Below are positions 1-12,583 of a DNA stretch of 64,000 bases, in pieces. The position numbers and the translations under genes were made by a program. Source of the stretch: Centrapalus pauciflorus (lineage: Eukaryota; Streptophyta; Magnoliopsida; Asterales; Asteraceae); NCBI GenBank assembly GCA_020465985.1, contig JAANYP010004771.1:2091932-2155931 (forward strand). Direction: 5' to 3'. Positions within the stretch are counted from its first letter, which is position 1, and every line of letters begins with the position of its first letter. The notes under the pieces are model-generated. The model saw nothing but the letters and a program-made list of their open reading frames with translations. It ran no database searches and was not told the DNA's origin.

Positions 1-178
1 AACAAACATAAATAACCAAACACCTAATAGGTCAACAACGATTTGTTGAACCAGTCTTGAGATTTGACCCGAACCAATTTACAAACTGGGTAGGAAGTTC
101 AACATTCCAAGTTTCTAACCGATTGGTTAGGTTCAAGCTGTTAGAATTTCTATTTTGATGGACTTATATGTTTAAATT

Positions 179-228
179 ATTGGGTTTTATCTTTAATAGA
201 CTTATTGGGTTTTATCTTTAATAGACTT
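179..228. repeat. 25-bp tandem duplication
   Basis: Two identical 25-bp units (starting ATTGGGTTTTATC) lie head to tail inside the putative LTR. A third partial unit (ATTGGGC) follows. Confidence 0.85.
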
Positions 229-261
229 ATTGGGCTATTAATTAATAAACTAATACTATTA

Positions 262-593
262 GGTGCCGTTTGGATTGCATGATTCTAAAATGATGGATTC
301 TAAAATGATAGGATTTTAAAATTATTAGGGGGTGAGTGCATTATGAAATGAAGAGAAGTGTGGAATGTGAAATCCTAATGGATTGCATGATTCTAAAATG
401 ATGGATTCTAAAATGATAGGATTTTAAAATTATTAGGGGGTGAGTGCATTATGAAATGAAGAGAAGTGTGGAACGTGAAATCCTAAATGAAGCTAAATCC
501 TTTCATTTTAGTTTTTATCCAAACATGACATAGAAGAATTTCTAAATCCAAATCCTAAATGATTTGTTAAAATCCTACCAACCAAACGCCACC
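262..593. mobile_element. PIF/Harbinger-type MITE
   Basis: The termini are GGTGCCGTTTGG at the left and CCAAACGCCACC at the right, imperfect inverted repeats of the Tourist/PIF type. They are bracketed by the trinucleotide TTA (259-261 and 594-596), the usual target duplication of this superfamily. There is no coding capacity. The element is enlarged by an internal 108-bp tandem duplication. Confidence 0.8.
271..486. repeat. 108-bp tandem duplication inside the MITE
   Basis: Positions 271-378 and 379-486 are near-identical head-to-tail copies. The one difference seen is T versus C in the GGAAYGTG segment. The near identity implies a recent duplication. Confidence 0.9.
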
Positions 594-924
594 TTAGGCT
601 TTAGAGTTTGATGGTAACCCTAATTCTCATTCTATATACAGCGAGGGTCCCCAATACCCTAAAGCAACCCTAAGATCCCTAATCTCCATCTATCAGAGAT
701 CTGCTGTTCGCTCTAGAACATTAAGGCTTTAGGTGAGGAAGACTCTCACAACCCTGTCGTTGTCAGGTTTCCGCATAAAGAAGACGATATCAATGGATTC
801 AGGTATGAGTTCTTTTATGGTTTATATTAATGATTTGACAATATGGTTGATCCGGTTTATTATTCAAATATATCTAACAAGCGTGTTCTGTTTCTTAAGC
901 ATTGCAATGTGAGTCATATCATAC

Positions 925-2344
925 CTGTCCGGTTGAAACAATCACAGGATCTCTCATCAGTTCAAGAGATATCGGGCACCGAAAATCATCTGGTATAATT
1001 GGAGATCGATGCCTTATGACGATGCTCTTTTCCCCCTCTGACACATCAACTTCAGGATTTTCTAACATCACACAATCTTTGATCTTTTTGAGAAGAAACG
1101 ACATCTTTTCAAAGAAATCTTCAGAACGCCCGCCAGTTGATATGACCATATCATGAATCGCAAGTGACTCCTTCTTTAGATCATTAACCGTTGTAAGACA
1201 CAACTTGGCAGATAGTCTTTTAACTGTTTCGAGATCTAGTTCATTTCCTTTGCTCAACATAGCTAAATCTCTTTGAAGCTGCAAATCAGGAGAATCCATT
1301 CGACGTTTCGCTCTTTTAAACTGTGCGTGCACAAGTTCAATCTGAAAAAAAAAACACATAATATTGTTTAGAGTTAGAGGAAAATCAAATTGAAATATTC
1401 ATTCTCTACAAAAGAAAGAAACCTGTTCATAAACTTCCTCAGATAAATCAAGTTTATCATAATGAATTTGGCTCAGTGCCTCTTCAATCTGCATTGTTAC
1501 TACATGAAACCTGCTTGCGGTTTTCTCAATTTGCAGCGCCTGCGACACAAAACAACAAACTAGTTCATATGTTGTTTACTAAACTACCTGATTTTAACAA
1601 TTTTATTATAAATACTTGGTGACCTCGACTTAAAATAAGACCAACATTCCAACTTTAAAGTAAAAAAGAATTCAACATAACTATGCAAAACTCATTGTAA
1701 AAAGGATAAAGTTTTGCTATAAAAACTTCATGAATTCTTGAATCATAAACCAAAATACCAAGAATCTAATCATGAATTTGCTTCAACTTTTCGTAAAATA
1801 ACAAATATAATACTTACCAACAAAACCCACAAAATGTAAGCATTCTAATGATGCGTGATCGTATATTCGTATTAATCACAAGATCATAGTTTGCTTCGTG
1901 AGTGACAACATAAAACCAATGAAGTTGAAAATAAAACCAACATAAAAAGGTCAAAATCAAGAAAAATCAAAATTTGAAACACAGCCAACAATCTGATTAT
2001 CCGCAGTGACAAAACGTATACATAATTCAATTCACAACATACTGATAACATGAAATTTGAATGATAATTACCTGGAAAATCTTACTGCCATTAATGGCTG
2101 ATTTGAGAAGTTCCAAAGCCAAATTCAAAGCAATCTTCAAATCTTGTAGCCCTTTAACATCAGCGTCATCAAGTTTTTGTTGATTATCTGTGAGTTCTTC
2201 AAACAAAGGGCTCAAAAGCTTAACTCTCCTCATCAAATTCCCATACATCTTCCTTAGAGCGTTTCTACACTCAGATAACCCTGAAATTTCCTTGACCAAG
2301 TCAGCGAGTTGACTCACCAAATCTCCATCTTCTTGATCGGCCAT
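925..2344 (-). CDS. U-box E3 ubiquitin ligase, PUB13/14-like, 5' part
   Basis: Three coding exons are visible on the minus strand: 2344-2072 (91 codons, start MADQEDGDLV), 1539-1423 (39 codons) and 1341-925 (139 codons), all phase 0 with GT-AG introns. The first two and most of the third make up the helical UND (U-box N-terminal) region. The third ends inside the U-box at DDFRCPISLELMRDPVIV followed by STGQ, directly before a GT donor. The remaining U-box and the ARM repeats should lie left of position 1. Family members transfer ubiquitin from an E2 and act in immunity, flowering and hormone signalling. I prefer the inner ATG (2344) over one 13 codons upstream because MADQ fits the family N-terminus. 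The next intron is occupied by a probable solo LTR, so whether the gene is still intact cannot be judged here. Confidence 0.85.
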
Positions 2345-3079
2345 AATTGCAGAAATGAAGCTCACAGATACAGCTTTTTTCAAAGAATTGAAGAGCAGGA
2401 AGTGGGTTTGAATACCAATGGGGTTTCTTTTAATCGGATTATTGAATAGAATCGTTACTGTGGAGACGATTTCTGGGCTTACAGAGAAGATTAATGGTGA
2501 AATCCCTAAAAATTCCGGGTTGCCGAATACTAATTTTGGGAGATTTTGAGGTCAGTAGATATATAAATTGATACTATAAAAGAAGGAAAAAGTCAAAAGG
2601 AAAGAAGTGTTTAGTTTTGTGGGGAATCAGGAAAATGTTCTTGCGAGGAAATCAGAAATGAAAGTGAAATAAATAGTCAGTCCAGTAGATATAAAATATT
2701 AATTTTATTAGGTTTTTCCAGCGCAGGAGAGAATTGAAAATATCAAAATTTGTTTTAGACTTGGAAGGGAGTACCCCAAAACCATCTTTCTGTACACGTC
2801 AGCCATATCAGCTTTTCTCTTTTCACATTTTCCCACCTTTCTCCATCTTTTCCCACTAAGAAATACACATTTTTCTATACCTTTCAATCTTTCTTAATTT
2901 TTATAAAATAAATTAATTTTAACTAACAAAACAAATACTAAAACTAAAATAATTAATTTCATAAATATTTAAAAACTATTACATAAACTAAAAATTAAAA
3001 ATTACCGAATTAAAATAAAAAAAAATACATAACAATAAATAAAAACTAAAATTACGAATGAACATTAAAAAAATACAAA

Positions 3080-3910
3080 CTAGCCGTCTAAATTTGGTAT
3101 TTGAGCAAGTGCAATATGTTCCACAAGATCTGAGCGAAGGTTATTGTGTGTTTCCCGATTACGAATTTCCAACAACGTATTTTGATATACTTCATTGGAA
3201 GCGGAATGTTGATTGGATGGAAGCTCGGTTTCTTGAAATGAACATATCGCGAACCCTTCGTCTTCTAAGATCATATTGTGTAATATGACACAAGCATACA
3301 TGATGTTTCTAATTTTATTTGGGTGCCATGGTCGTGCGGGGTTGTTTAATATAGCAAAACGAGATTTGAGTACACCAAAAGCTCGTTCGATGTCTTTTCT
3401 TGCCGACTCTTGTGCTGCCTTGAATCTTTTTCGTTTGTCATCGGTTGGACACGAAAAAGCTTTCACAAAAGTCGCTCACTCGGGATATATCCCGTCGGTT
3501 AGATATTACCCATGTTTGTATTGTGTTCCGTTAATAACAAAAGGAACAACCGGTGCGATCCCGTTTAAAACGTCGTTGAATATCGGTGATTGATTAACCA
3601 CATTGATGTCGTTATTGGAACCCGCGACGCCAAAAAATGTATGTCAAATCCACAAATCTATTGATGCAACCGCTTCCAACATAACTGTCGGATATTGGTG
3701 ATCGCCTCGCATATATTGTCCTTGCCATTCTGTAGGGCAATTTCTCCATGCCCAATGTGTACAGTCTATGCTGCCAAACATTCCACGAAATCCATGTTTT
3801 GCTTCATGGAACGCGTACAAATGATGAACATCAGATTCAGTGGGTTTACGCAAATATTTGCGTCTGTATAGCTGAATAATTCCCTTACAGAATAAAAAAG
3901 ACAAAAAGAA
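3080..3910 (-). pseudogene. Dead PIF/Harbinger nuclease (HARBI1/ALP1-like)
   Basis: Read on the minus strand, this is one continuous frame related to the intact nuclease at 54.6-56.0 kb. It starts around YLRKPTESDVHHLYAFHE and passes through GSIDCTHWAWRNCP (first catalytic Asp), NNDINVV (second Asp) and RKDIERAFGVLKSRF (Glu), ending at an in-frame stop. Three premature stops interrupt it: TGA at 3646-3644 where the relative has Trp, TAA at 3508-3506 where it has Tyr, and TGA at 3478-3476 where it has Trp. The N-terminal third is missing or replaced by unrelated GC-rich DNA. It is a degraded Plant_tran (DDE superfamily) transposase, not a host gene. Confidence 0.88.
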
Positions 3911-3926
3911 GAAGGGAGCTATTCGA

Positions 3927-4034
3927 CGGGGTGGAGCGGGGAGGGGAAGCCGTGCGGGGCTCCATCCAGGGCGGGGCCGCGTGACCGGGGCGGTGTAGCC
4001 GCCGGCCTTGGTCCGAGGTGGCAAGGCCGCCTTG
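3927..4034. other. GC-rich island abutting the Harbinger pseudogene
   Basis: Roughly 108 bp composed mostly of G and C sit in otherwise AT-rich DNA, just upstream of the pseudogene's recognisable reading frame. Although an ORF runs through it, the translation is Pro/Arg-rich and does not match the nuclease family. It may be a remnant of a different element's terminus. Confidence 0.6.
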
Positions 4035-4090
4035 AGATTGGATCTTCGGACACCATTAATAAAATCCTTGCAATCTTTGGAAAATTTCAT

Positions 4091-4759
4091 TCCTTGGACT
4101 CATTCATTGTCACTTCATGTCCAGTCGAAGAAACTCGTTGCATAAAATTATTTTTGTTTTATCATAATTTATTATTAATATCTTGTGAGATTATACATTG
4201 CATTCTTATATTAGTTCTCACTAATAGCTTCCTCTTATTTTAATGATATATTGACAAACTTATCATGACATTATATTTATTTTTTTAATAAAAATTTTAT
4301 TATTATTATTTTAGATAATTACAAAGTACCATACTTTATTAAAATTATAATAACAAATAATATTTTATATATTTAAATTTTTGTTTATACATTTGATATA
4401 AGAACATTTACTTCTGTGTAATAATCGATCAATATATCATATCATTATTTTAAAGTTTAAACAACTTCAAATTATTAAACTTGTAAAAAAAGTTTTAAAA
4501 AAAATAAATATAATTTTTCTTCTTATATTAAAGGTGTTATTTTAGACATTATACATTTATGGAAAATAATTTACTATTCATAGTTGGATTTTACTAAAAT
4601 ACACCTTATATCATTATTTTAATAAAAAATTTGTTAATGTGTACCAATTAAATACCACTATCAAATTAGTTTACTAGAATATTTTTCTTAGTTTGGTATT
4701 ATGTTCTTCTAATTTCTATGGTTAAAGTTAAGAAGAATTTAAGTATATAGTGTTGGGAC
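4091..4759. other. AT-rich intergenic stretch
   Basis: I see no ORF, repeat boundary or RNA gene here, only very AT-rich sequence. Confidence 0.6.
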
Positions 4760-5100
4760 ACTTGAACATCCATAATTGTTTGGTTTATCTAGAAGGCTAG
4801 AAATAATTTAATTTTCAACGGAGTGAGGCAGTCGGCTTTGATAATCAAGGATGAATTTCAAGTTAATCTGTTTTCTTGGCTTAAATATAGGGCCAATTGC
4901 AAGAATCTGTTGTGGTCGTTATGGTTTTCGTTTCCTCTTTCTTTATTGTAATTTCTTTGTTTCCATTGTCTTTGCTAGCTGCTTGCTAGTATGTTCTTAT
5001 TTAATAAATTTGAGGATTCGGGTTCAGAGCTGATGACATTGGCAAACCTTCTGTCTCATCTTCTCTTTGCTGCTAAAAAAACTTGAACATCCATAATTGT
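4760..5100 (+). mobile_element. 5'-truncated LINE (non-LTR) 3' end with 20-bp target duplication
   Basis: The 20-mer ACTTGAACATCCATAATTGT occurs at 4760-4779 and again, identical, at 5081-5100. Between them, a decayed plus-strand frame reads KARNNLIFNGVRQSAL and then DEFQVNLFSWLKYRAN, typical of the C-terminus of plant L1-type ORF2 downstream of the zinc-binding domain. The insert ends in a short A run (CTAAAAAAA). Target-site duplication, 5' truncation and an A tail are the signature of target-primed reverse transcription. Confidence 0.88.
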
Positions 5101-5644
5101 CGTAAAACCTTGATGTTAAAAAATTGTTAGTGGTGAAATTAAAGTCAAACGTCACCCCTGATGAAGCATAATCATAATTAGCAATTAATATTATTTTGAC
5201 TTGAGAAAAACACTTGGTCTAAATCGTAAACGGGTGGCCCGTGTTTTAATTTTGGTAACCAATTCAATGGGTGGGAGTGTGGGACCAACGAACTTGTATC
5301 CTCGGGCCACACAATCCACCACTATCATATACCCATTTGGAAATTCGGGTCCCCGCGATTTGTTGGCTAATTTCTGTGCACACAATTTGAACCGGCTGAA
5401 TATCCGTGCGTTGCTCGGGTGATGTGTGATGAAATTAATATTTATAATTAAATTTTGAAAGGCAAATTAATCTACTCATATTCCTAAACTACCCTTTTGT
5501 CCCAAATAGGGACTTCAGAAGTTACTTTCACTGCCTAAATTCCAACTTGTCTACGACGGGAGTCGAAGCCGTGATCCGACACTTACACGTAACCTCTCTT
5601 ACAAAATGGGCTAAACCCCATTGGTATTAATAATTAATTGATGA
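5101..5644. other. Unassigned stretch, possible SINE-like piece
   Basis: No gene is recognised. On the minus strand near 5540-5620 there is a GGCTTCGACTCCCG motif resembling a tRNA B-box, which could mark a SINE-like fragment. No matching A-box or tail was confirmed. Confidence 0.3.
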
Positions 5645-5972
5645 CAGGGCCGTCCCATGGATTTTGGAGGCCCTGTACACATGCATACGATATAGGCCCT
5701 TGATTACGAAAAATTTAAATAGTAGATTACTCATTTTGCAACTGAGTTTTAATATATAAATTAGAGGTCGTGAACGACAAGTTTTGTGTTTGTATATTCA
5801 ATTAGACTTCTAAAATGGTATATAATATGCTTAAAACGAAATAATGATTAACGAAAACTTAATATTCAAAGTACTTCGTTTGACACTCCGATCATTTTTA
5901 CGATTGTGAGGCCCTACAAAATCAGAGGCCCTGTGCGGTCGACCTTCTCGCACGCCCTAAAAGACAGGCTTG
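5645..5972. mobile_element. hAT-type MITE
   Basis: It begins CAGGGCCGTCC and ends GACAGGCTTG, imperfect inverted termini. It is bracketed by the 8-bp duplication ATTGATGA at 5637-5644 and 5973-5980, the expected hAT target size. No coding capacity. Confidence 0.8.
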
Positions 5973-5980
5973 ATTGATGA

Positions 5981-7286
5981 CACAACAAAAGTTTGTTTTT
6001 TTAAGAAAACTGTACATTGTTTGCGAAAAAATGTTACTTATATTAATCATTAATATTAATTATATTATATTTGAAGTCTATACATATCTAGTTTAATACA
6101 TGTGAGTTGATCAAAAGACTGATTTTAGTTAAAAAAAATCATGTATAAGAATGAAATATATAGAAAGAAAAAATTACAATAAAATGAAAACACATCATTT
6201 TTCCATCAACTAATATACAAACACGTATTTGGAAAGTATTACTTAATTACAATATTGTCTAACATAATTTTATAATAACAATTTATTCAAACCAATTAAT
6301 AAAATGTTATCAAACAAAAGCATTTATTATAAAAAAAATTAATTTATCTTAATAAAATCACATTGAATAATTTAAATGGCAAATGACATATCCCATTGTT
6401 TTATCTATAAACTAAAATTTTAATCTATATTAATTTATATATATATATATATATTTATTTATAGATGAGAAATTTAGAATAATCAACTATTCATATCTAT
6501 TTTATAAAACTATAAAAATAATAATTTTGAATAATTAATGTTAAATTGTAATTTGTATATGTAAATAAATATCCCATTATTTTATGCAAGTTTGTTAGTT
6601 TGATAGGATTGCTGATATTATCCAATTATTTTCTGAATTTTAACAAATTATATTGCGCCAAATCAGCAACCTTAATTTTCTCAATTTTAACCAATCATAT
6701 TGTGCCAAATCAGCCTTAAAAATAGGAATTTCTACCAATAATATTGTGCCACGTGAGCATTTTTCTCACTGATCGGTTGACAATATATATATATAATTAA
6801 TTACGAATTCTATAAGTCGTAAATCGATTTGAAAATACGAACGTTAAAAATTTATCACACTGTAAAGAAATTCCAGGAGATAGAACGCCCACGCATCTTT
6901 AGTAATTTTCATAAAATTTGTAAGCCCAAATATAATGGGCTCATTCAAGGATCATGGCCCAAAGACGATATGTGTTTCCAACACATAGTTTACATACATA
7001 CATTGATACACCACATATCTTATAAAATAAATGAGAATACCATACGTTTGCGTATGGCTAGTTGGCTACATATATCTTATCTTATATAATAAAGGAAAAT
7101 ATCATACCTTTACTTATCGCTTATATATTTTACTAGAAAAAATAAATACATTGTAATTTTTAAAATAGATGATATATTCAACTTATTATTGTTAATTTAA
7201 AATAAACTAAAAAATCCAACCCAAACCAAATTTATAAAATCAAATATGAATCAAACAAATCTAAAATCTAAATATTACTATCCATA
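5981..7286. other. AT-rich intergenic stretch
   Basis: AT-rich, with no credible gene. Short TA runs occur near 6440 and 6785. Confidence 0.55.
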
Positions 7287-9413
<2,127 letters not shown>

Positions 9414-9586
9414 GGGCATTGTTATATTTACACCATATTTCCTTAATTTTTACTAATCATACACCCCTTTACTCACATAATTTTTGTTAATGACGTGAGA
9501 ATCAATGATTAAAAGTTAATCTTCTCTCACATTAAGAAGGGGGTGTGTTATTAGCAATCGAGAGGGGTGTGCATATAGAATCGCCC
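9414..9586. mobile_element. Short MITE (GGGCATTG family), copy 1
   Basis: The left end GGGCATTGTTATAT is mirrored by the right end ATATAGAATCGCCC. It is flanked by TTATATAT at 9406-9413 and 9587-9594. A second copy with the same order of internal phrases lies at 15564-15734. Confidence 0.8.
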
Positions 9587-9786
9587 TTATATATTTTGAA
9601 ACGAAAAAAGTCCTTATAAAAGTACTTTGTTTCATGATGTTGTATTTCTAACTTCTAAAGTGTTATCTGGATTGCGAGAATTAATCATGATATGTTTTGA
9701 GAAGTGTTTGGATTTGAATATGAAAGAGCGAAATGAGATCCTGAAAGTCTGAGTTTTGAGGATTATAGAATGATAAATGAGCTTAA

Positions 9787-10043
9787 CGGTGTGTTTGGTT
9801 AGAAGGATTTGAAGACCTTACTTAGGATTTGGATTTCAAAATATTACATATCATGTTTGGTTGAAAAAAGTAAAAAATTTCATTTAGCATTTGGTATTAC
9901 CTAAACTTTCTCTTTTCATAATCCTCTCTCTATCCCAATTATTATATACTTCCAAAAACTATAAGCTGTTTATAATTCTTTATTTTTTAGTTCTAACAAT
10001 TTCAAATCCTGTCATATCAAATTCTTACGATTCAAACGACACC
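9787..10043. mobile_element. PIF/Harbinger-type MITE
   Basis: The left end CGGTGTGTTTGGTTAG and the right end CAAACGACACC are imperfect inverted repeats like those at 262-593. TAA flanks both sides. Non-coding. Confidence 0.65.
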
Positions 10044-10066
10044 TAAATCTCCTATATTTTTTTTCA

Positions 10067-10068
<2 letters not shown>

Positions 10069-10157
<89 letters not shown>
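10069..10157. repeat. (TA)n(GA)n compound microsatellite
   Basis: About 56 bp of TA switch to about 33 bp of GA, which meets the GGGTGGGTTCAATG terminus of the next element. The matching tract on the other side of that element is (CT)n(TA)n, the reverse complement arrangement. Confidence 0.97.
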
Positions 10158-10162
<5 letters not shown>

Positions 10163-10370
10163 GGGTTCAATGAAAAACCTATATGCATCGGAAAACCCGG
10201 GAACCACTTTATAGCCATTGGATCAGGTGATGCATCACGCAGAAAGTCGATGCATCACGAGGGAATTTGATGCATCACGTGGGAATTTGGTGCATCATGC
10301 GAAAATTGTGATGCATTTGTGGTGGTGCATGGAGGTTTTCCGATGCATGTTGGTTTTCCATTGAACCTCC

Positions 10371-10372
<2 letters not shown>
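10158..10372. mobile_element. (TA)n-bordered MITE, type C, with TGATGCATCA array
   Basis: The left end GGGTGGGTTCAATGAAAAACC is inverted in the right end GGTTTTCCATTGAACCTCCC. Palindromic motifs of the TGATGCATCA type start at 10228, 10248, 10268, 10288 and 10309 (some with one or two changes), separated by CACGNGGGAATTT-like linkers. No ORF. Confidence 0.85.

Positions 10373-10461
<89 letters not shown>
10371..10461. repeat. (CT)n(TA)n compound microsatellite
   Basis: About 20 bp of CT are followed by about 71 bp of TA, mirroring the (TA)n(GA)n tract on the left of the type-C element. Confidence 0.97.
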
Positions 10462-10465
<4 letters not shown>

Positions 10466-10889
10466 GGGTTCAATGAAAAACCAATGTGTATCAGAAAACC
10501 ATAGGATACCAATATCTACCAATTGCAGTCATTGGATATGATGCATTCATTAAAAAGAACAAGGTGACAATGATGTAACTAATATCACTTTTCAGATGCA
10601 TCACCTGATCGATGCATCGGTGTGCATAAGGGCAAAATGATAAACATGTAAACCTCTCTGCTTGCCATGTAAAATATCATTTTTGTTTAATTGATAAATC
10701 CCATCAAAATCGACAGGTAGAGTAATTATAGGACTTTTCTAGTATTAAATATGAGTTTTAAAATCTATTAAATTAATGTAAAAGGAATATACCTATAATG
10801 CCCTTCAATAATCTTCTTGATGCATTTCAGATTGTTTATGCACCATGTTGGTTTCCCAATGCACATTGGTTTTCCACTGAATCCATCCC
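10462..10889. mobile_element. (TA)n-bordered MITE, type D
   Basis: It starts GGGTGGGTTCAATGAAAAACC directly after TA repeats and ends GGTTTTCCACTGAATCCATCCC directly before an 11-bp TA tract. GATGCATC motifs are scattered inside (around 10538, 10600 and 10818) without a regular array. Confidence 0.8.
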
Positions 10890-10900
10890 TATATATATAT

Positions 10901-11267
10901 GGTTCGAGAAAGTATCACCCATTATGCAGCCCACCAGAAGGTACCACCTTTAAAAAAACTTTTTTTAGTTTTTTTTTATAAACATGTTTTAATTAATATT
11001 ATGAAGATTATATGTAAATTTCACATACAATCATATCTCCTAGCTCCTAAAAAATGATGTGAACACAGACTTATCTAATTTTGAATGTATGTGAACGTGC
11101 ATTTATGTGATGCGTGTTTTCATGCGCTTAGAGTGTTCGAATTTGCATGAAATTTACATATGATCTGTATAATGTTAATTAAAACATGTACATGAAAAAA
11201 ATTTTAAAAAAATTAATTTTAAGGGTGGTACCTTCTGGTGCGCTGCATAATGGGTGATACTCACTTG

Positions 11268-11270
<3 letters not shown>
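10901..11270. mobile_element. (TA)n-bordered MITE, GGTTCGAG family, copy 1
   Basis: The left end reads GGTTCGAGAAAGTATCACCC and then ATTATGCAGC. The right end is the inverse, GCTGCATAATGGGTGATACT followed by CACTTGAAC, giving about 30-bp terminal repeats. It sits between two TA tracts. Copies occur at 23722, 30336 and 31451. No ORF. Confidence 0.88.

Positions 11271-11337
<67 letters not shown>
11271..11337. repeat. (TA)n microsatellite
   Basis: About 67 bp of pure TA shared as a border between the GGTTCGAG element and the following type-A element. Confidence 0.98.
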
Positions 11338-11339
<2 letters not shown>

Positions 11340-11537
11340 TTGAGGTTCAATTGAGAACTTTTATGCATCGGGGCACTTTTGTGCATCGGATAATCCACCA
11401 AGGGTGCACAAAGGGCATTTAGGAAAAACTAAAGACATGATAATTAATTAATTTCTAAAAATCATTAAATGATAATTAGGAGTTACATTTTGAATTAAAA
11501 TCTCATATTAACTACATTCCTCATTTTCATCCTCATT

Positions 11538-11587
<50 letters not shown>

Positions 11588-12275
11588 ATCGTGTTCTTCA
11601 TGATTTTCTTAGTGATGATGATTTGAAGACGAAGATTAACGACGAAAAACGATGAGGATGAACATGAACAAGAGAGATAACCGATGATAATTGTGAAGAA
11701 CACGATGCATAGATGGATGATGAACGATGAATAATGATAATGCATAGATGGATGATGAACAATGACAATGCATAGATGGATGATGAACGATGAACAACGA
11801 AAAATGATGATGCGTAGATGAATGATGAACAAGTTGAACATGATGCATAGCTGAATGAAGAATATGAACGACGAACACGATGCATAAAAGAATGATGAAC
11901 AAGTTGAACACGATGCATAAATGAATTTGTGTTTTTTTTGTTAAATGCGTTTTTAACACAATGCATAGATAAACACGATTAACGATGAAATGCATCGATC
12001 TCCATCATCTTTTTTGAATTTGTGTAATTTTTTTAAATTTGGAAATGTATTAATTGAATTTATTTAGTATTTATTATTTGTTGAAATATTAAAATTAATG
12101 AGGTATACACATTCCCCAAAATGCCCTTCCTTCTTTGTTTTCATAATGCACAAGATGCATAAAATTGTCCACCTATTTACCCTTTTGCCATTAATCTAAT
12201 CCATACAATTTTTTGATCTAATGGATGATATAGGTTCTTTTGTACCTAGATGCATAAAAGTTCTCAATTGAACCT

Positions 12276-12278
<3 letters not shown>
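11338..12278. mobile_element. (TA)n-bordered MITE, type A, long copy
   Basis: The ends GAGGTTCAATTGAGAACTTTT and AAAAGTTCTCAATTGAACCTCCC are inverted repeats. The interior holds a (CT)n run (11537-11584) and a tract from about 11700 to 11990 in which GATGCATAGATGGATGATGAA-like phrases recur irregularly. ORFs drawn through that tract are products of the repeats, not genes. Confidence 0.78.

Positions 12279-12319
<41 letters not shown>
12279..12319. repeat. (TA)n microsatellite
   Basis: About 41 bp of TA shared as a border between a type-A and a type-B element. Confidence 0.97.
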
Positions 12320-12322
<3 letters not shown>

Positions 12323-12582
12323 TTCAATGGAAAACCACAATGCACCTGAAAACTTGTGAAAACCGCACTGCACCGCCACAAATGCATCAAATTTCCCGCA
12401 TGATGCATCAAAAATCACGGGTGATGCATCAAATTTCCCGTGTGATGCATCAAAATCCCGCGTGATGCATCACCTTATTTACGATCATGTCACCGCATTT
12501 TTCATAAAATGCAACAAATCGGACGGTATGTGTAGGTTTCCATAGTTTTCAGGTGTATAGCGGTTTTCCATTGAACCCACCC
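12320..12582. mobile_element. (TA)n-bordered MITE, type B, best TGATGCATCA array
   Basis: Inverted ends GTTCAATGGAAAACCAC and GCGGTTTTCCATTGAACCC. Perfect TGATGCATCA palindromes start at 12401, 12422, 12443 and 12463 (steps 21, 21 and 20), preceded by a partial copy at 12382. The linkers are variants of AATTTCCCGYG. The orientation is opposite to the relative at 8020-8234. Confidence 0.87.
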
Positions 12583-12583
12583 G

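Larger units (their letters stand above)
139..877. mobile_element. Probable solo LTR (Copia-like) in the PUB intron
   Basis: The segment opens TGTTAGA and closes TCTAA(CA), the inverted TG...CA termini of an LTR. The 5-mer CAAGC lies immediately before it (134-138) and again at 878-882, where it overlaps the terminal CA; this would fit a 5-bp target duplication if one CA was lost. A TATA-like stretch near 633 followed by a leader-like sequence resembles a U3/R junction. A Harbinger MITE (262-593) is nested inside, so the original LTR was about 400 bp. No internal retrotransposon ORF is adjacent, hence solo LTR. No matching second LTR is visible, so the call rests on the ends alone. Confidence 0.42.

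Noticed and set aside
902..1156. 84-codon plus-strand ORF
   Set aside because: Antisense shadow of PUB exon 3, which has clear family similarity and splice sites on the minus strand.
11533..11995. Overlapping 100-122-codon minus-strand ORFs rich in His/Ser/Ile
   Set aside because: They arise from GATGCATAGATGGATGATG-like repeats and a CT run inside a type-A element; all three frames stay open because of the repeat.
12382..12472. Regularly spaced short palindromes resembling a CRISPR array
   Set aside because: Repeats are only 10 bp, linkers are near-identical rather than unique spacers, the context is a plant MITE, and no cas-like genes exist.
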